This document shows positions 7,941 to 15,323 of a stretch of DNA of 64,000 nucleotides, one piece after another (position 1 is the first letter of the stretch; each line of letters opens with the position of its first letter). A model generated the notes under the pieces. That model was not told the origin of the DNA. It was given only the letters and a program-made list of their open reading frames with translations, and did not search any database. Origin of the DNA: CAZEAP01 sp964510315. Its GTDB lineage: Bacteria > Planctomycetota > Brocadiia > SM23-32. The stretch lies in contig CAZEAP010000002.1 in assembly GCA_964510315.1 (NCBI GenBank), positions 177,932 through 241,931 of the forward strand, written 5' to 3'. The position numbers and the translations under genes were made by a program.

Positions 7941-9143
7941 TCAGTAGGTGATGACGATTTTGCCGGTCTCGCCGGGCATTAGGCGGGGCAAGGCGTCGGC
8001 ATCGAGGGCGACGTCCACGGGGATTCTGGCCGGCTGGTCGCCATCATTCCCGGCGGCCAGCGTGCGAGGCAGCGCTTCGGCCCGACGGTGGATGTTCTGT
8101 ATTCGCCCGGGAATGGGCTGTTCCAGCCCGGGGGCGTAAAAACGCAGGCTTTGGCCCTCGGAGAGTCGGTCCCTGAACCGCAGACGGACGTAAGCCCGGG
8201 CGGCGACGGTGCCCCGGCGATAGAGAGTCAGAAGGGGCTCTCCGTCCCTGATGTGTTCGTGCGGCAATGCCCGTCGATGGACGAGGACGGCGTCGAAGGG
8301 AGCTTCGACCTGCTCGATCTCAGTCTGCTCGGCCATGAGGGCCTTCTGCTCCTCGATGGCTTCCTTGAGGCGCTGGCGTTCCTCGGCGGCGCTGCGAACG
8401 GTCGTGGCGGCTTTCTTCTCTTCGGCCTTCCGGCTTTCGGCGAAGCTTTCCAGCGTCTCTCGCACGCTTTTTCGCTCTTTTCGAAGAGCTTCCAGCTTTG
8501 TCTCGGCCTTCCGGACGGCGGCTTCAGCGGCGGCGACGGCTTTCTCTTTCCGGCTGTGTTCGGCGTTGGTTATGGCTCCGACGCGCATCAACGGGGCGGC
8601 CTCGTCGTGCTCTTCTCGGCGCTCATTGAGGAGGCGGCGGGCCTCCTCGAGATCGTTCCGGGCGACGGCTGTCCGCCCCCCGAGGCGCTCCAGATCGGCC
8701 TTCAGGGCGGTTTCTCTCTGGGCGAGGGACGCCTCAAGGGCGCGGGCGGCCTGCCGGCGTTCCTCGACCATTGCGGCCGCTTCTGTCGCGCGGAGCTTGA
8801 GGTCGACAAGACGCGCCCGGGCCGAGGGCCCTCGGGGCGGGTCGGGCAGCACGCGGGCCAGGGGCTGTCCCTCGGGGATGCGGCCGATGGAAGGTTCCAC
8901 CATCCACTGGACGGTCCCGGAGACGGGCGCCGCAAGAGGCACTTGCTCGACGCGGATCAGGGCGGGCGCGACGATCCGGGGGGACCGCATCCAGAAGTAA
9001 AGACCGAGCCCGAAGACGGCGAACACGATGAGGATGATGATTTTGGGCAGCACTCGCCGCCGCTCCCGTTCCTCGTCCCTGCGTCGGCGCATCTGCACCA
9101 CGGATTCTTTGCGGTCTTCGATGCGTCGGAACTTAATGGCCAT
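7941..9143 (-). CDS. HlyD-type membrane fusion (periplasmic adaptor) protein
   Basis: 400 residues. A basic cytoplasmic tail (1-32) precedes one membrane span at about 33-52, then a lipoyl-like half motif (LAAPVSGTVQWM), a long charged coiled-coil hairpin at about 105-290, the return lipoyl half (EQVEAPFDAVLVHRRALPHEHI) and beta-barrel segments to the C-terminus. This is the plan of HlyD/EmrA adaptors that bridge an inner-membrane pump to a TolC-like duct. Its start overlaps the end of the TolC-fusion gene by 11 bases, so the two are translationally coupled. No ABC, MFS or RND pump is encoded nearby, so the inner-membrane partner must lie elsewhere. Confidence 0.88.
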   Translation of the reverse strand: MAIKFRRIEDRKESVVQMRRRRDEERERRRVLPKIIILIVFAVFGLGLYFWMRSPRIVAPALIRVEQVPLAAPVSGTVQWMVEPSIGRIPEGQPLARVLPDPPRGPSARARLVDLKLRATEAAAMVEERRQAARALEASLAQRETALKADLERLGGRTAVARNDLEEARRLLNERREEHDEAAPLMRVGAITNAEHSRKEKAVAAAEAAVRKAETKLEALRKERKSVRETLESFAESRKAEEKKAATTVRSAAEERQRLKEAIEEQKALMAEQTEIEQVEAPFDAVLVHRRALPHEHIRDGEPLLTLYRRGTVAARAYVRLRFRDRLSEGQSLRFYAPGLEQPIPGRIQNIHRRAEALPRTLAAGNDGDQPARIPVDVALDADALPRLMPGETGKIVITY

Positions 9144-12100
9144 GGTCTGCCTCGATGAGCTTGCGCAGTCCTGCGTAGTCGTGAAGGGCGAAGCCCCGGA
9201 AGCCGGGCCGGGGGCTCAGGCGTTCCCACACCCGGTCCAGCGCCACCATAAGTTCCTCCATGCTGCTTCCGGCGAAGGATATGCCTTCCTGCGGCACGGG
9301 CGCCGTCTCGACGGCCACCTCGACGGGGGTGTCCGTCTGTTCGGCCGCTTTCAGCAGGGGGGCCGCCTCGCCGACGATCTCCTCCGCGGAGTCCCGATAG
9401 GCCATGAGTGTCACTTCGTCGAGCCGGGCGCAGGCCTCGCGGAAGAGGTCGCCCTTGTTCATTTCGACGTCGGCCCAGGTGTAGGGCACCGCGGCGCTCA
9501 GGCGGAGATCCTCACCTTCCCGTCCGAGCTGCGCTCTGACGTAGTCGAGGGTCTCCAGGTATTGCTCTGCCAGGCGTTGGCGCTTCTCGGGGTCTCTCCA
9601 ACCGGGCAGGGCGTGGAGTTCCACGTCGACCTGGACGCCGCTGAATCCGGCCTGGTCCCCCTGTTCCCGCGCGTTGAATTCGACAATGCTGCGGAGCAGA
9701 GCGCCGATTTCCCCCCGGTAACTCGGCCTGACCCACCGGGGATTGCCCACCAGGGCGTGGACCTCTATCCCATGCTTCCGACAAAGGTCCAGGAAATAGC
9801 CAAACTCCCAGTGGTGCTTTCGCAGGTAGAGGGAGTTCTCCACCCGGGAGACGAAGCAGTAGATCCGGGTGATGCCGTGCCGCGTGCAGGTTCGCAGGAG
9901 TTGCTCTCTTTTGGCGGGGTGGAGTACGGTTTCCAGCGAGTGCCACAGGAAGAGGGATCGATGGCGGCGCTGTGCGGGCTCCTCCGTCCGCTGGAGCACG
10001 CTCAGAAGCCTGCTTCCCAGGCCGGCCCGGTGGTAGTAACGCGCCAGACGGCGGCAGAAATCGGAGCGGGCCTCAATGAGAGCCATCACCTGGCGGAGAT
10101 ACTCAATCTGGGCGTCGATCGGTTCGCTCACGTCGGGCATCTCTGCGGAGGGCAGAGCGCCGCCGGCATGGTAGATTCTGCTGACCCGGAGCCTTTCGTC
10201 GGCATGGTCACGCCATTTCCGGGCGCTGCGGAAGTGCTCGCGAATCCGCCCGAGCGCCTCAAAGGTGGTCCGGAGGTCGGAATTGACGTCCAGCACGGCC
10301 TGGCGGCGCTCCCTGCGGTAGGAGAGCATTTCGTGGGTCCACTGTTCGGCGTAGGATTTCTCCAGTCCGATCTTCTCCAGTGGGATGGTGTGGCTGAGGC
10401 CGAGGCTGATGAAATCATCAACCACCTCGCTGAACAGGTGCTCCTCACCGAGCCCGTAGTGGACCTGCAGGGCAGGGCGTCGGCGCGTCTCCGGGGCTCC
10501 CATGTCCCGGACGGCGGCTGCGCGGAGTTCTAAAAACCGGAGTCGGTCCAGGTCCGGGTGGTTCACCTGGGCGAGGGCCTGCAGTCGTTCCACGGGAGGG
10601 ACGTCCCAGGGGATCTCCTCCCAGTCCAGGGGTGCGGGGGTAATCCGGAGCGCTTCGCTCTCCTGGAGCCCCGCCGCGGCGAGCAGGCGGGAACGGGCCT
10701 GTTGGGCCTTGCCCCGGGCGGCTTCCAGTTCTGCCCGGGTCTCCTGGACGTATCCGGCGGCTTCGGCGGATTTTCCGGGCATCTCTTGTCCGGCTTTTAT
10801 TCGCCTGTCCCAAAGGAACTTGCGCCTCAGGTTCAGGTCCAGAATCCGGCGGAGGACCCGAACGCGAGCTTCCTGCTCGCTATAGTTGTAGAACTCCCGC
10901 ACCACGCGGTGGGCCAGGTCGTTACACTCCATCCGGTAAGTCTGGCTGTAGACGGCGGCCTGCCAGAGGTCCTGTTGGCGAACGGCCTCATCCAGAGAGC
11001 CGGTGAAGAGGGGAACCGACAGGCTGAGCAGGTAACGCGTGAAACCCTCGACGGATCTGTCCCCCGGGCTGATGTCCGGCTCGGAGACAAAGGTGCCGGT
11101 GTCCAGCATATGGGTGGCCCCGAGGGCGATGGCGGGACCGCGGCGTCTCTGATGGTAGTCGGCTTCGGCCCGTGCGGCACGAATCTTCTCCCGGTACTTC
11201 CGCAGGCGAGGGGAGTTGTGCTCAGCCAGCAGGAGCAGTTTCACCAGGTCAAGGCGGGGAGGCAGTTCCAGGACCTCCCGGATACCGCCCCGGCGGCTGA
11301 AGCTCTCGGTGATCAGGTACTTGTGGCGAGTGGCGTCGTCCCAGGAGAACAGCATTTTTTTGAGTTCCTGGGAGGAGGCTCTTCGGTGGCCGCGCCCATC
11401 CAGGCCACAGACGTAGAAATCGGCTGCGCCGTCCGGTCCGGCGACGTAGAGACACCGGGAGTTATCCGGCAGAACGACGGGATGACGGGAACTTACGGCT
11501 TTCTCGCGCGTGAGTAAGCGAAGGAACTCCCCCTGGCTGTCCATCAGAGCGATGTTGCCCGGCCCGAGCCGTTCAGTGACGAAGACGATCCAGTTCCCGT
11601 CGGGGCTGAAGGCCGGGGATGTGTCGTCCCACCTGTTGAAAGTAAGCTGGCGGACTTTCAGCAGTCGGGCGCAGTTTCCTTCGGGAGTGACCTCAAGGAG
11701 GGCCTTGTAGATTTCGTAGTCTCGCTCCGTGGAGAATGGAAACAGTGCCGGCTCGGCGGCGGTGAAGACTACCTCGAACCGCTTGCTTGCCCCGTCTGTT
11801 TCCACGCTCCGTGCGTAGAGGGAATCCAGACGCAGGGCCAGCGTATCGATCCGCCCCTCGATCCAGTTCCACAGGTTGATGCTGGGACCGTGTTCTTCCA
11901 CCGATAGCCCTATGAGGGCCTCGGAGCCGTCCAGGTCCTTCAGTCGATCTCCGTCGTCGGTCACTACTTCGCGGAGGCGGGAAGTCCGCTGGTCGAAGAC
12001 GTAGAGCCGGTCGGCAGCTTTCTGATCGGCGGAGGGCCGGGCCAGCTCCAGGAGGCGCTCGCGGTCGATCCTGGAGTAAAGGAAAGCCCTTCGAGCCTCC

Positions 12101-12204
12101 TGGAGGCCAACGGCCACATCTTCGGCGCTTTTGTGTCGAGGGGTGCGGCAAGCCGGGACGGCCAGCAGCAGCATGGCCAGCACCCACAGGCGAGCTTCAG
12201 CCAT
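9133..12204 (-). CDS. Three-part lipoprotein: PD40-like, TolC-like and glycoside-hydrolase-like TIM barrel
   Basis: 1023 residues, start ATG 12204. A lipoprotein signal ends VPAC with Cys19. Residues about 183-275 resemble TolB/PD40 propeller repeats (QLTFNRWDDTSPAFSPDG, WIVFVTE). Residues about 320-725 have the two-half helical pattern of outer membrane efflux proteins (NSPRLRKYREKIRAARAEA; second half from about 545). Residues about 748-1020 look like a GH18/GHL-type TIM barrel: HGITRIYCFV, HGIEVHALVGNPRW, GVQVDVELHALPGW (D860, E862), VTLMAYRD (933-938) and GFALHDYAGL. I know no described family with this order. Overlaps with the regulator upstream (8 bases) and HlyD downstream (11 bases) suggest one complex. 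The domain calls are by eye; a catalytic role for the barrel is inference. Confidence 0.75.
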   Translation of the reverse strand: MAEARLWVLAMLLLAVPACRTPRHKSAEDVAVGLQEARRAFLYSRIDRERLLELARPSADQKAADRLYVFDQRTSRLREVVTDDGDRLKDLDGSEALIGLSVEEHGPSINLWNWIEGRIDTLALRLDSLYARSVETDGASKRFEVVFTAAEPALFPFSTERDYEIYKALLEVTPEGNCARLLKVRQLTFNRWDDTSPAFSPDGNWIVFVTERLGPGNIALMDSQGEFLRLLTREKAVSSRHPVVLPDNSRCLYVAGPDGAADFYVCGLDGRGHRRASSQELKKMLFSWDDATRHKYLITESFSRRGGIREVLELPPRLDLVKLLLLAEHNSPRLRKYREKIRAARAEADYHQRRRGPAIALGATHMLDTGTFVSEPDISPGDRSVEGFTRYLLSLSVPLFTGSLDEAVRQQDLWQAAVYSQTYRMECNDLAHRVVREFYNYSEQEARVRVLRRILDLNLRRKFLWDRRIKAGQEMPGKSAEAAGYVQETRAELEAARGKAQQARSRLLAAAGLQESEALRITPAPLDWEEIPWDVPPVERLQALAQVNHPDLDRLRFLELRAAAVRDMGAPETRRRPALQVHYGLGEEHLFSEVVDDFISLGLSHTIPLEKIGLEKSYAEQWTHEMLSYRRERRQAVLDVNSDLRTTFEALGRIREHFRSARKWRDHADERLRVSRIYHAGGALPSAEMPDVSEPIDAQIEYLRQVMALIEARSDFCRRLARYYHRAGLGSRLLSVLQRTEEPAQRRHRSLFLWHSLETVLHPAKREQLLRTCTRHGITRIYCFVSRVENSLYLRKHHWEFGYFLDLCRKHGIEVHALVGNPRWVRPSYRGEIGALLRSIVEFNAREQGDQAGFSGVQVDVELHALPGWRDPEKRQRLAEQYLETLDYVRAQLGREGEDLRLSAAVPYTWADVEMNKGDLFREACARLDEVTLMAYRDSAEEIVGEAAPLLKAAEQTDTPVEVAVETAPVPQEGISFAGSSMEELMVALDRVWERLSPRPGFRGFALHDYAGLRKLIEADHGH

Positions 12205-13720
12205 TTTCGCCCTCCCGGTCTCTGGTTGCGGGGGTTACGATGTTGCCTGGCTTGTTCTTCAGTGCCCACAGCAGAAGGCGGTAGGCGTATTCGAACAGCT
12301 CCATCCCGTCGGCGTGTTCTTCCTTGAGGGTTACAGCCGCGGCGGTGACGCGGAGCTGTCCCTCCATGTTGACCGACTGGTACTCACGAATTGTCGTGCA
12401 GGCCCGGTGGGCCACCTCGAGTGCGGAGTCCAGCGAGGTCTCCGGCAGCAGGATTGCTCCCAGTCCATCCTCCAGGGAGCTTACCACGTCGAGGTCGCGG
12501 AGGGCGTCGGTGACGCCCTCAAATATCTGTCCGTAGAGTTCAGCGGTGGAGGTTCCCGCCTCGGCGACGCGATCCTCGTCCAGGCCGTCCACCTGGATCA
12601 GCAGGAACGTGAGGGCGTTGTCGTATCTGCGCGCCCGGTAGATTTCCCGGTCCAGCTCGTAGATCAGGTAGTCTTTCCGGAAGGTGCGGGACCGTTCCTG
12701 GAAAAGCACCGAATGGAGGTCGAGCCCGTAGAGACGGCCGTACTCCACCGCGCGGTTGGTCTTCGCATTGGGGGTGTAGGCGTAGATAGAGGTCGGCACG
12801 AGGTCGCCCGCCGGGGTCACGTGCTCGCAGCGGAAGCAGCGGGCCTCGACGGCCGATTCGTTGAAGACGTAACCGCAGTTGCGGCAGAGATAGGTTTCGC
12901 TTGGCTTCTCGTAGTCCAGGCCCATGTGGCGGAGCCTATCTCCGCACTTTGGGCAGACCAGTTCCACGCCCTGTTTGTATTCGTTGATCGGCCCCACGTG
13001 CGCACAGGCAAAGTGGTGTACGACTTCCTCGACGTGGACATCCATATCCCCGCAGCGGGGGCAGACCTCCACGAAGTTCAGGGCATGCCATCCGCAACTC
13101 GGGCAGAGGTGCACCTTGTCGGCGAGGCGCCTGTCCAGCAGCCCGAGAGCCATGAGTTCCTCCAGCAGTCCTACCGCCTCCTCGGTGCCGAAGCCGAAGT
13201 AACCCTCGGCGACGGAATAGGAATAGCCCAGGGACGAGTCCGGGTTATATTCGGGGGCCACCCGGGGCGAGGGGCCGTCCAGGAGGGTGCGGAGGAAACT
13301 TACGATCTCCTGCTCGCTCCTGCCGGCGATGCGTTCTGCATCGGCGCTGGTCCCCTTCTCGGGCGGGCAGACCTCTTCGAGTTGGGCTACAAGGGCGTCG
13401 TAGTCGAACGGCCGCATCAGGACGGCTTCAGCCCCGGCCCGCAGGGCTCGTTCGGTATACGCCGGGTCCTCCTTGGGGACATGCACGATGATGTGCAGCG
13501 CCCGGGTGTCGGCGCGATCCTGCAGATCGCGCACCACGTCCAGAGAATCTTCTTCTGTCAGGTTACTATCCAGCAGTATGATGTCCGCCCGGGGTGCACG
13601 GCTGAGGGCCTCCTCGCGGTCCGAGGCGTGCAGCACCCGGAAGCGGCGTTCGGCCAGGACTGAGGCCAGCGACTCCCGCAGGGCGTCAAGTCTGTCGGCC
13701 AGCAACACCGTGCCCCGCAT
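12197..13720 (-). CDS. Response-regulator-like protein: receiver, TackOD1-like zinc domain, degenerate GGDEF
   Basis: 507 residues. Residues 1-120 are a receiver with phospho-acceptor Asp51 (IILLDSNL); the usual KP lysine is Arg103 (LMRPFD). Residues about 200-310 hold four zinc-knuckle pairs (CPSC, CPRC, CPKC, CRNC, then CFRC) and HHFACAHVGPINEY, strongly like the TackOD1 output domain. Residues about 350-495 have a GGDEF-type fold (YELDREIYRARRYDNALTFLLIQVDGLD), but the signature is replaced by LEDGLGAILLPET (416-428), so cyclic-di-GMP synthesis is unlikely. It may sense a nucleotide or act as a scaffold. It is the first gene of the operon, with a strong promoter about 40-70 bases upstream. 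Confidence 0.82.
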   Translation of the reverse strand: MRGTVLLADRLDALRESLASVLAERRFRVLHASDREEALSRAPRADIILLDSNLTEEDSLDVVRDLQDRADTRALHIIVHVPKEDPAYTERALRAGAEAVLMRPFDYDALVAQLEEVCPPEKGTSADAERIAGRSEQEIVSFLRTLLDGPSPRVAPEYNPDSSLGYSYSVAEGYFGFGTEEAVGLLEELMALGLLDRRLADKVHLCPSCGWHALNFVEVCPRCGDMDVHVEEVVHHFACAHVGPINEYKQGVELVCPKCGDRLRHMGLDYEKPSETYLCRNCGYVFNESAVEARCFRCEHVTPAGDLVPTSIYAYTPNAKTNRAVEYGRLYGLDLHSVLFQERSRTFRKDYLIYELDREIYRARRYDNALTFLLIQVDGLDEDRVAEAGTSTAELYGQIFEGVTDALRDLDVVSSLEDGLGAILLPETSLDSALEVAHRACTTIREYQSVNMEGQLRVTAAAVTLKEEHADGMELFEYAYRLLLWALKNKPGNIVTPATRDREGENG

Positions 13721-13742
13721 CCGTTTTCTCCTTTGGAGTTCA

Positions 13743-13758
13743 GCCGGTGAGAACCGGC
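13743..13758. promoter_or_regulatory. Operator-like inverted repeat at the export-operon promoter
   Basis: GCCGGT, four bases, ACCGGC: a perfect 6-base inverted repeat placed immediately downstream of the -10 of the promoter for the 13720 gene, where a bound repressor would block initiation. It could equally be a hairpin at the very 5' end of the mRNA. Function is inferred from position only. Confidence 0.35.
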
Positions 13759-13787
13759 ATTATAGGCTCCGTCCCCGGCAAAATCAA
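13759..13787 (-). promoter_or_regulatory. Strong sigma70-like promoter for the regulator/TolC-fusion/HlyD operon
   Basis: Minus strand TTGATT (13787-13782), 17 bases, then a perfect TATAAT (13764-13759). Predicted start near 13752, giving a leader of about 30 bases with AAAGGAG just before the ATG at 13720. Among the best -10 matches in the window. Confidence 0.6.
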
Positions 13788-13939
13788 CACTTTCGTTAGT
13801 TTGCCAGGGGATGGTTCCCACCCACGCGAGGAGGGAAAAAACTCCGAAACAGGCGGGCCGTGCCTCCCGCGGGCGAGAGGTACACGGCGCAAGGTAGGGC
13901 TTCAAAGCAGGGCAGTTCTGTATTCCACAGTCACTTCGT

Positions 13940-13960
13940 CCGGTCGATGGCTTCGACCGG
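13940..13960 (-). terminator. Stem-loop downstream of pgsA
   Basis: Perfect 8-base stem CCGGTCGA/TCGACCGG with a 5-base loop, about 12 bases past the pgsA stop on the minus strand. No T-run follows, so it is a weak or factor-assisted terminator, or an RNA-stability hairpin. Confidence 0.4.
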
Positions 13961-13972
13961 GTGAGAGGAAGG

Positions 13973-14541
13973 TCAATTGTTTTCCTCCTCGGAGCTTTGG
14001 CCATGGGCAAGCCACCGGCAGAAGTTCAGCAGAAAGGCCCAGGAGGTCGCGGTTGCCAGCACAAGCAGCCAGAACAGCAGCGGCTTCCCTCCGGGGAGAC
14101 GTCGCCCCGTGGTGTCCAGTATGAGATAGGCATAGCCCAGCCCGACGACGGCCGTCTGCAGGCAGAACTTGGTTTTTCCCATCCAGTTGGCGCCGATCAC
14201 GCGGTGGGGCGTGCTGAAAGAGTGGCGGGCGGCAGTCACCACGAACTCCTGGCCATGTTGAGTAGCACGAGCCACAGCGGAAACAGTCCGCGGTCGGCCA
14301 GGACGAAAAGCACGCTCAGGATGAGGAGCTTGTCCACCACCGGGTCCAGCAGCGTGCCCAGACGCGTCCTGTTTCCCAGGCGGCGGGCGAGGAACCCGTC
14401 CAGCCAGTCGTCGGCCGCTTCCGCGGCGAACAGGGCCGCGGCCGCCCCGAGCGCCCAGGTCTGCCGGCTGCAGGTAAGGGCAACCAGTGGAAGGATGAGT
14501 ATCAGGCGGGACAGCGTTATGGCGTTGGGTATCGTCAGCAT
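13973..14541 (-). pseudogene. pgsA: CDP-alcohol phosphatidyltransferase (PgsA-like), interrupted by a frameshift
   Basis: The 5' part (14541 to about 14248) encodes the complete CDP-alcohol phosphotransferase signature, DDWLDGFLARR followed by GTLLDPVVDK, of phosphatidylglycerophosphate synthase. Reading then runs into a stop (MARSSW). The expected continuation, EFVVTAARH followed later by GANWMGKTKFCLQTAVVGLG, is in the -1 frame down to 13973. Inserting one G in the ggccaggagttc stretch near 14248 restores MAREFVVTAAR, matching the family ARDLLIVGGR-type segment. This is either an assembly or base-call error in a draft genome or a true recent loss. PgsA is usually essential, which favours an error. 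Confidence 0.8.
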
Positions 14542-14602
14542 GACAGTGGCCGGGAGTCAGTGGTTAGGGGGCGGCGGCCACTGGTCCGTTGGGGGCGCCG
14601 GT

Positions 14603-15313
14603 TCAGCTCTCTTCCTCTGGGGGAGTTCCGATCTCGATGGGCTCCAGCTGCCGGAGCAGGATGTCGGCGTAGTTGCGGTACCTCCACAGCCAGCCCCGGT
14701 CCCATCTGCGGTTGCCGTTCACGTCCCGAAACGCATCGTTGGGATCGGCCCGTCCGTTGTTGTTGAGGTCTTCGACGAGGGGTTCATCTTCCAGCAGGAA
14801 GGGAGTGTTGCCCCCGAGCCGTCCGGCTGCGTAGTCGTAGTAGGTCAGCATGGCCGCACCCGTGTCCAGAACGGAGGGTTCGATGCGGACGCGTCCGTAA
14901 TCGGCCGGTATGTAGCGGGCGAACGGGAAAAGGGACCAGAGTATCAGGACGGCGCCGCTGATCACGACGGCGTTGAGGAATCCCGCAGTCCCTCCCCAGA
15001 TGCGGTCCACCCACTGGGGGCAGTGGACGCCGGGGAGGCAATACTTGACCTTCAGCCAGCGTCCAAATGCGAAGACGCCCCCCAGGAGAATGGCGAAGGA
15101 GATCGCCACGAAGTACTCCGGAGCCGGATGTTTATCGGACAGCAGGGCGGAGAAAACCAGTGCCATCGGCTGGCAGAAGGTCATCGCGCAGAAAAACGCG
15201 AGCGTGTTCCGCACCAGGCAGTACATCGAGAAGAAGACCCCGTCGCGCGCTCCGGCATACGTGTTGAAAATGATGAGGGCCAGCACAGCCAAGACAGCGA
15301 AGCCGGATGTCAT
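14603..15313 (-). CDS. CvpA-like membrane protein with calcium-loop-like C-terminal tail (copy B)
   Basis: 236 residues with about four hydrophobic segments in the first 135 and a glycine-rich middle (RIWGGTAGFLNAVVISGAVLILW), the general plan of CvpA-family proteins. The C-terminal soluble tail has two dockerin/EF-hand-like loops: D182, N184, N186, D190 and D197, N199, N201, D205. GAGGAGAAGGAA precedes the ATG at 15313. It lies 10 bases after the degenerate GspE-like gene, repeating the ATPase-CvpA pairing found at 18388-20630. The tail is predicted to bind calcium outside the cytoplasm, but topology is uncertain. Confidence 0.68.
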   Translation of the reverse strand: MTSGFAVLAVLALIIFNTYAGARDGVFFSMYCLVRNTLAFFCAMTFCQPMALVFSALLSDKHPAPEYFVAISFAILLGGVFAFGRWLKVKYCLPGVHCPQWVDRIWGGTAGFLNAVVISGAVLILWSLFPFARYIPADYGRVRIEPSVLDTGAAMLTYYDYAAGRLGGNTPFLLEDEPLVEDLNNNGRADPNDAFRDVNGNRRWDRGWLWRYRNYADILLRQLEPIEIGTPPEEES

Positions 15314-15323
15314 TTCCTTCTCC

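Noticed and set aside
12197..13720. Active diguanylate cyclase
   Set aside because: The GG(D/E)EF signature is absent (EDGLG), so it is described as a degenerate domain.
13860..13935. tRNA-like GC-rich stretch between the regulator gene and pgsA
   Set aside because: No cloverleaf with a T-arm GTTCNAN and consistent acceptor stem could be built by eye.
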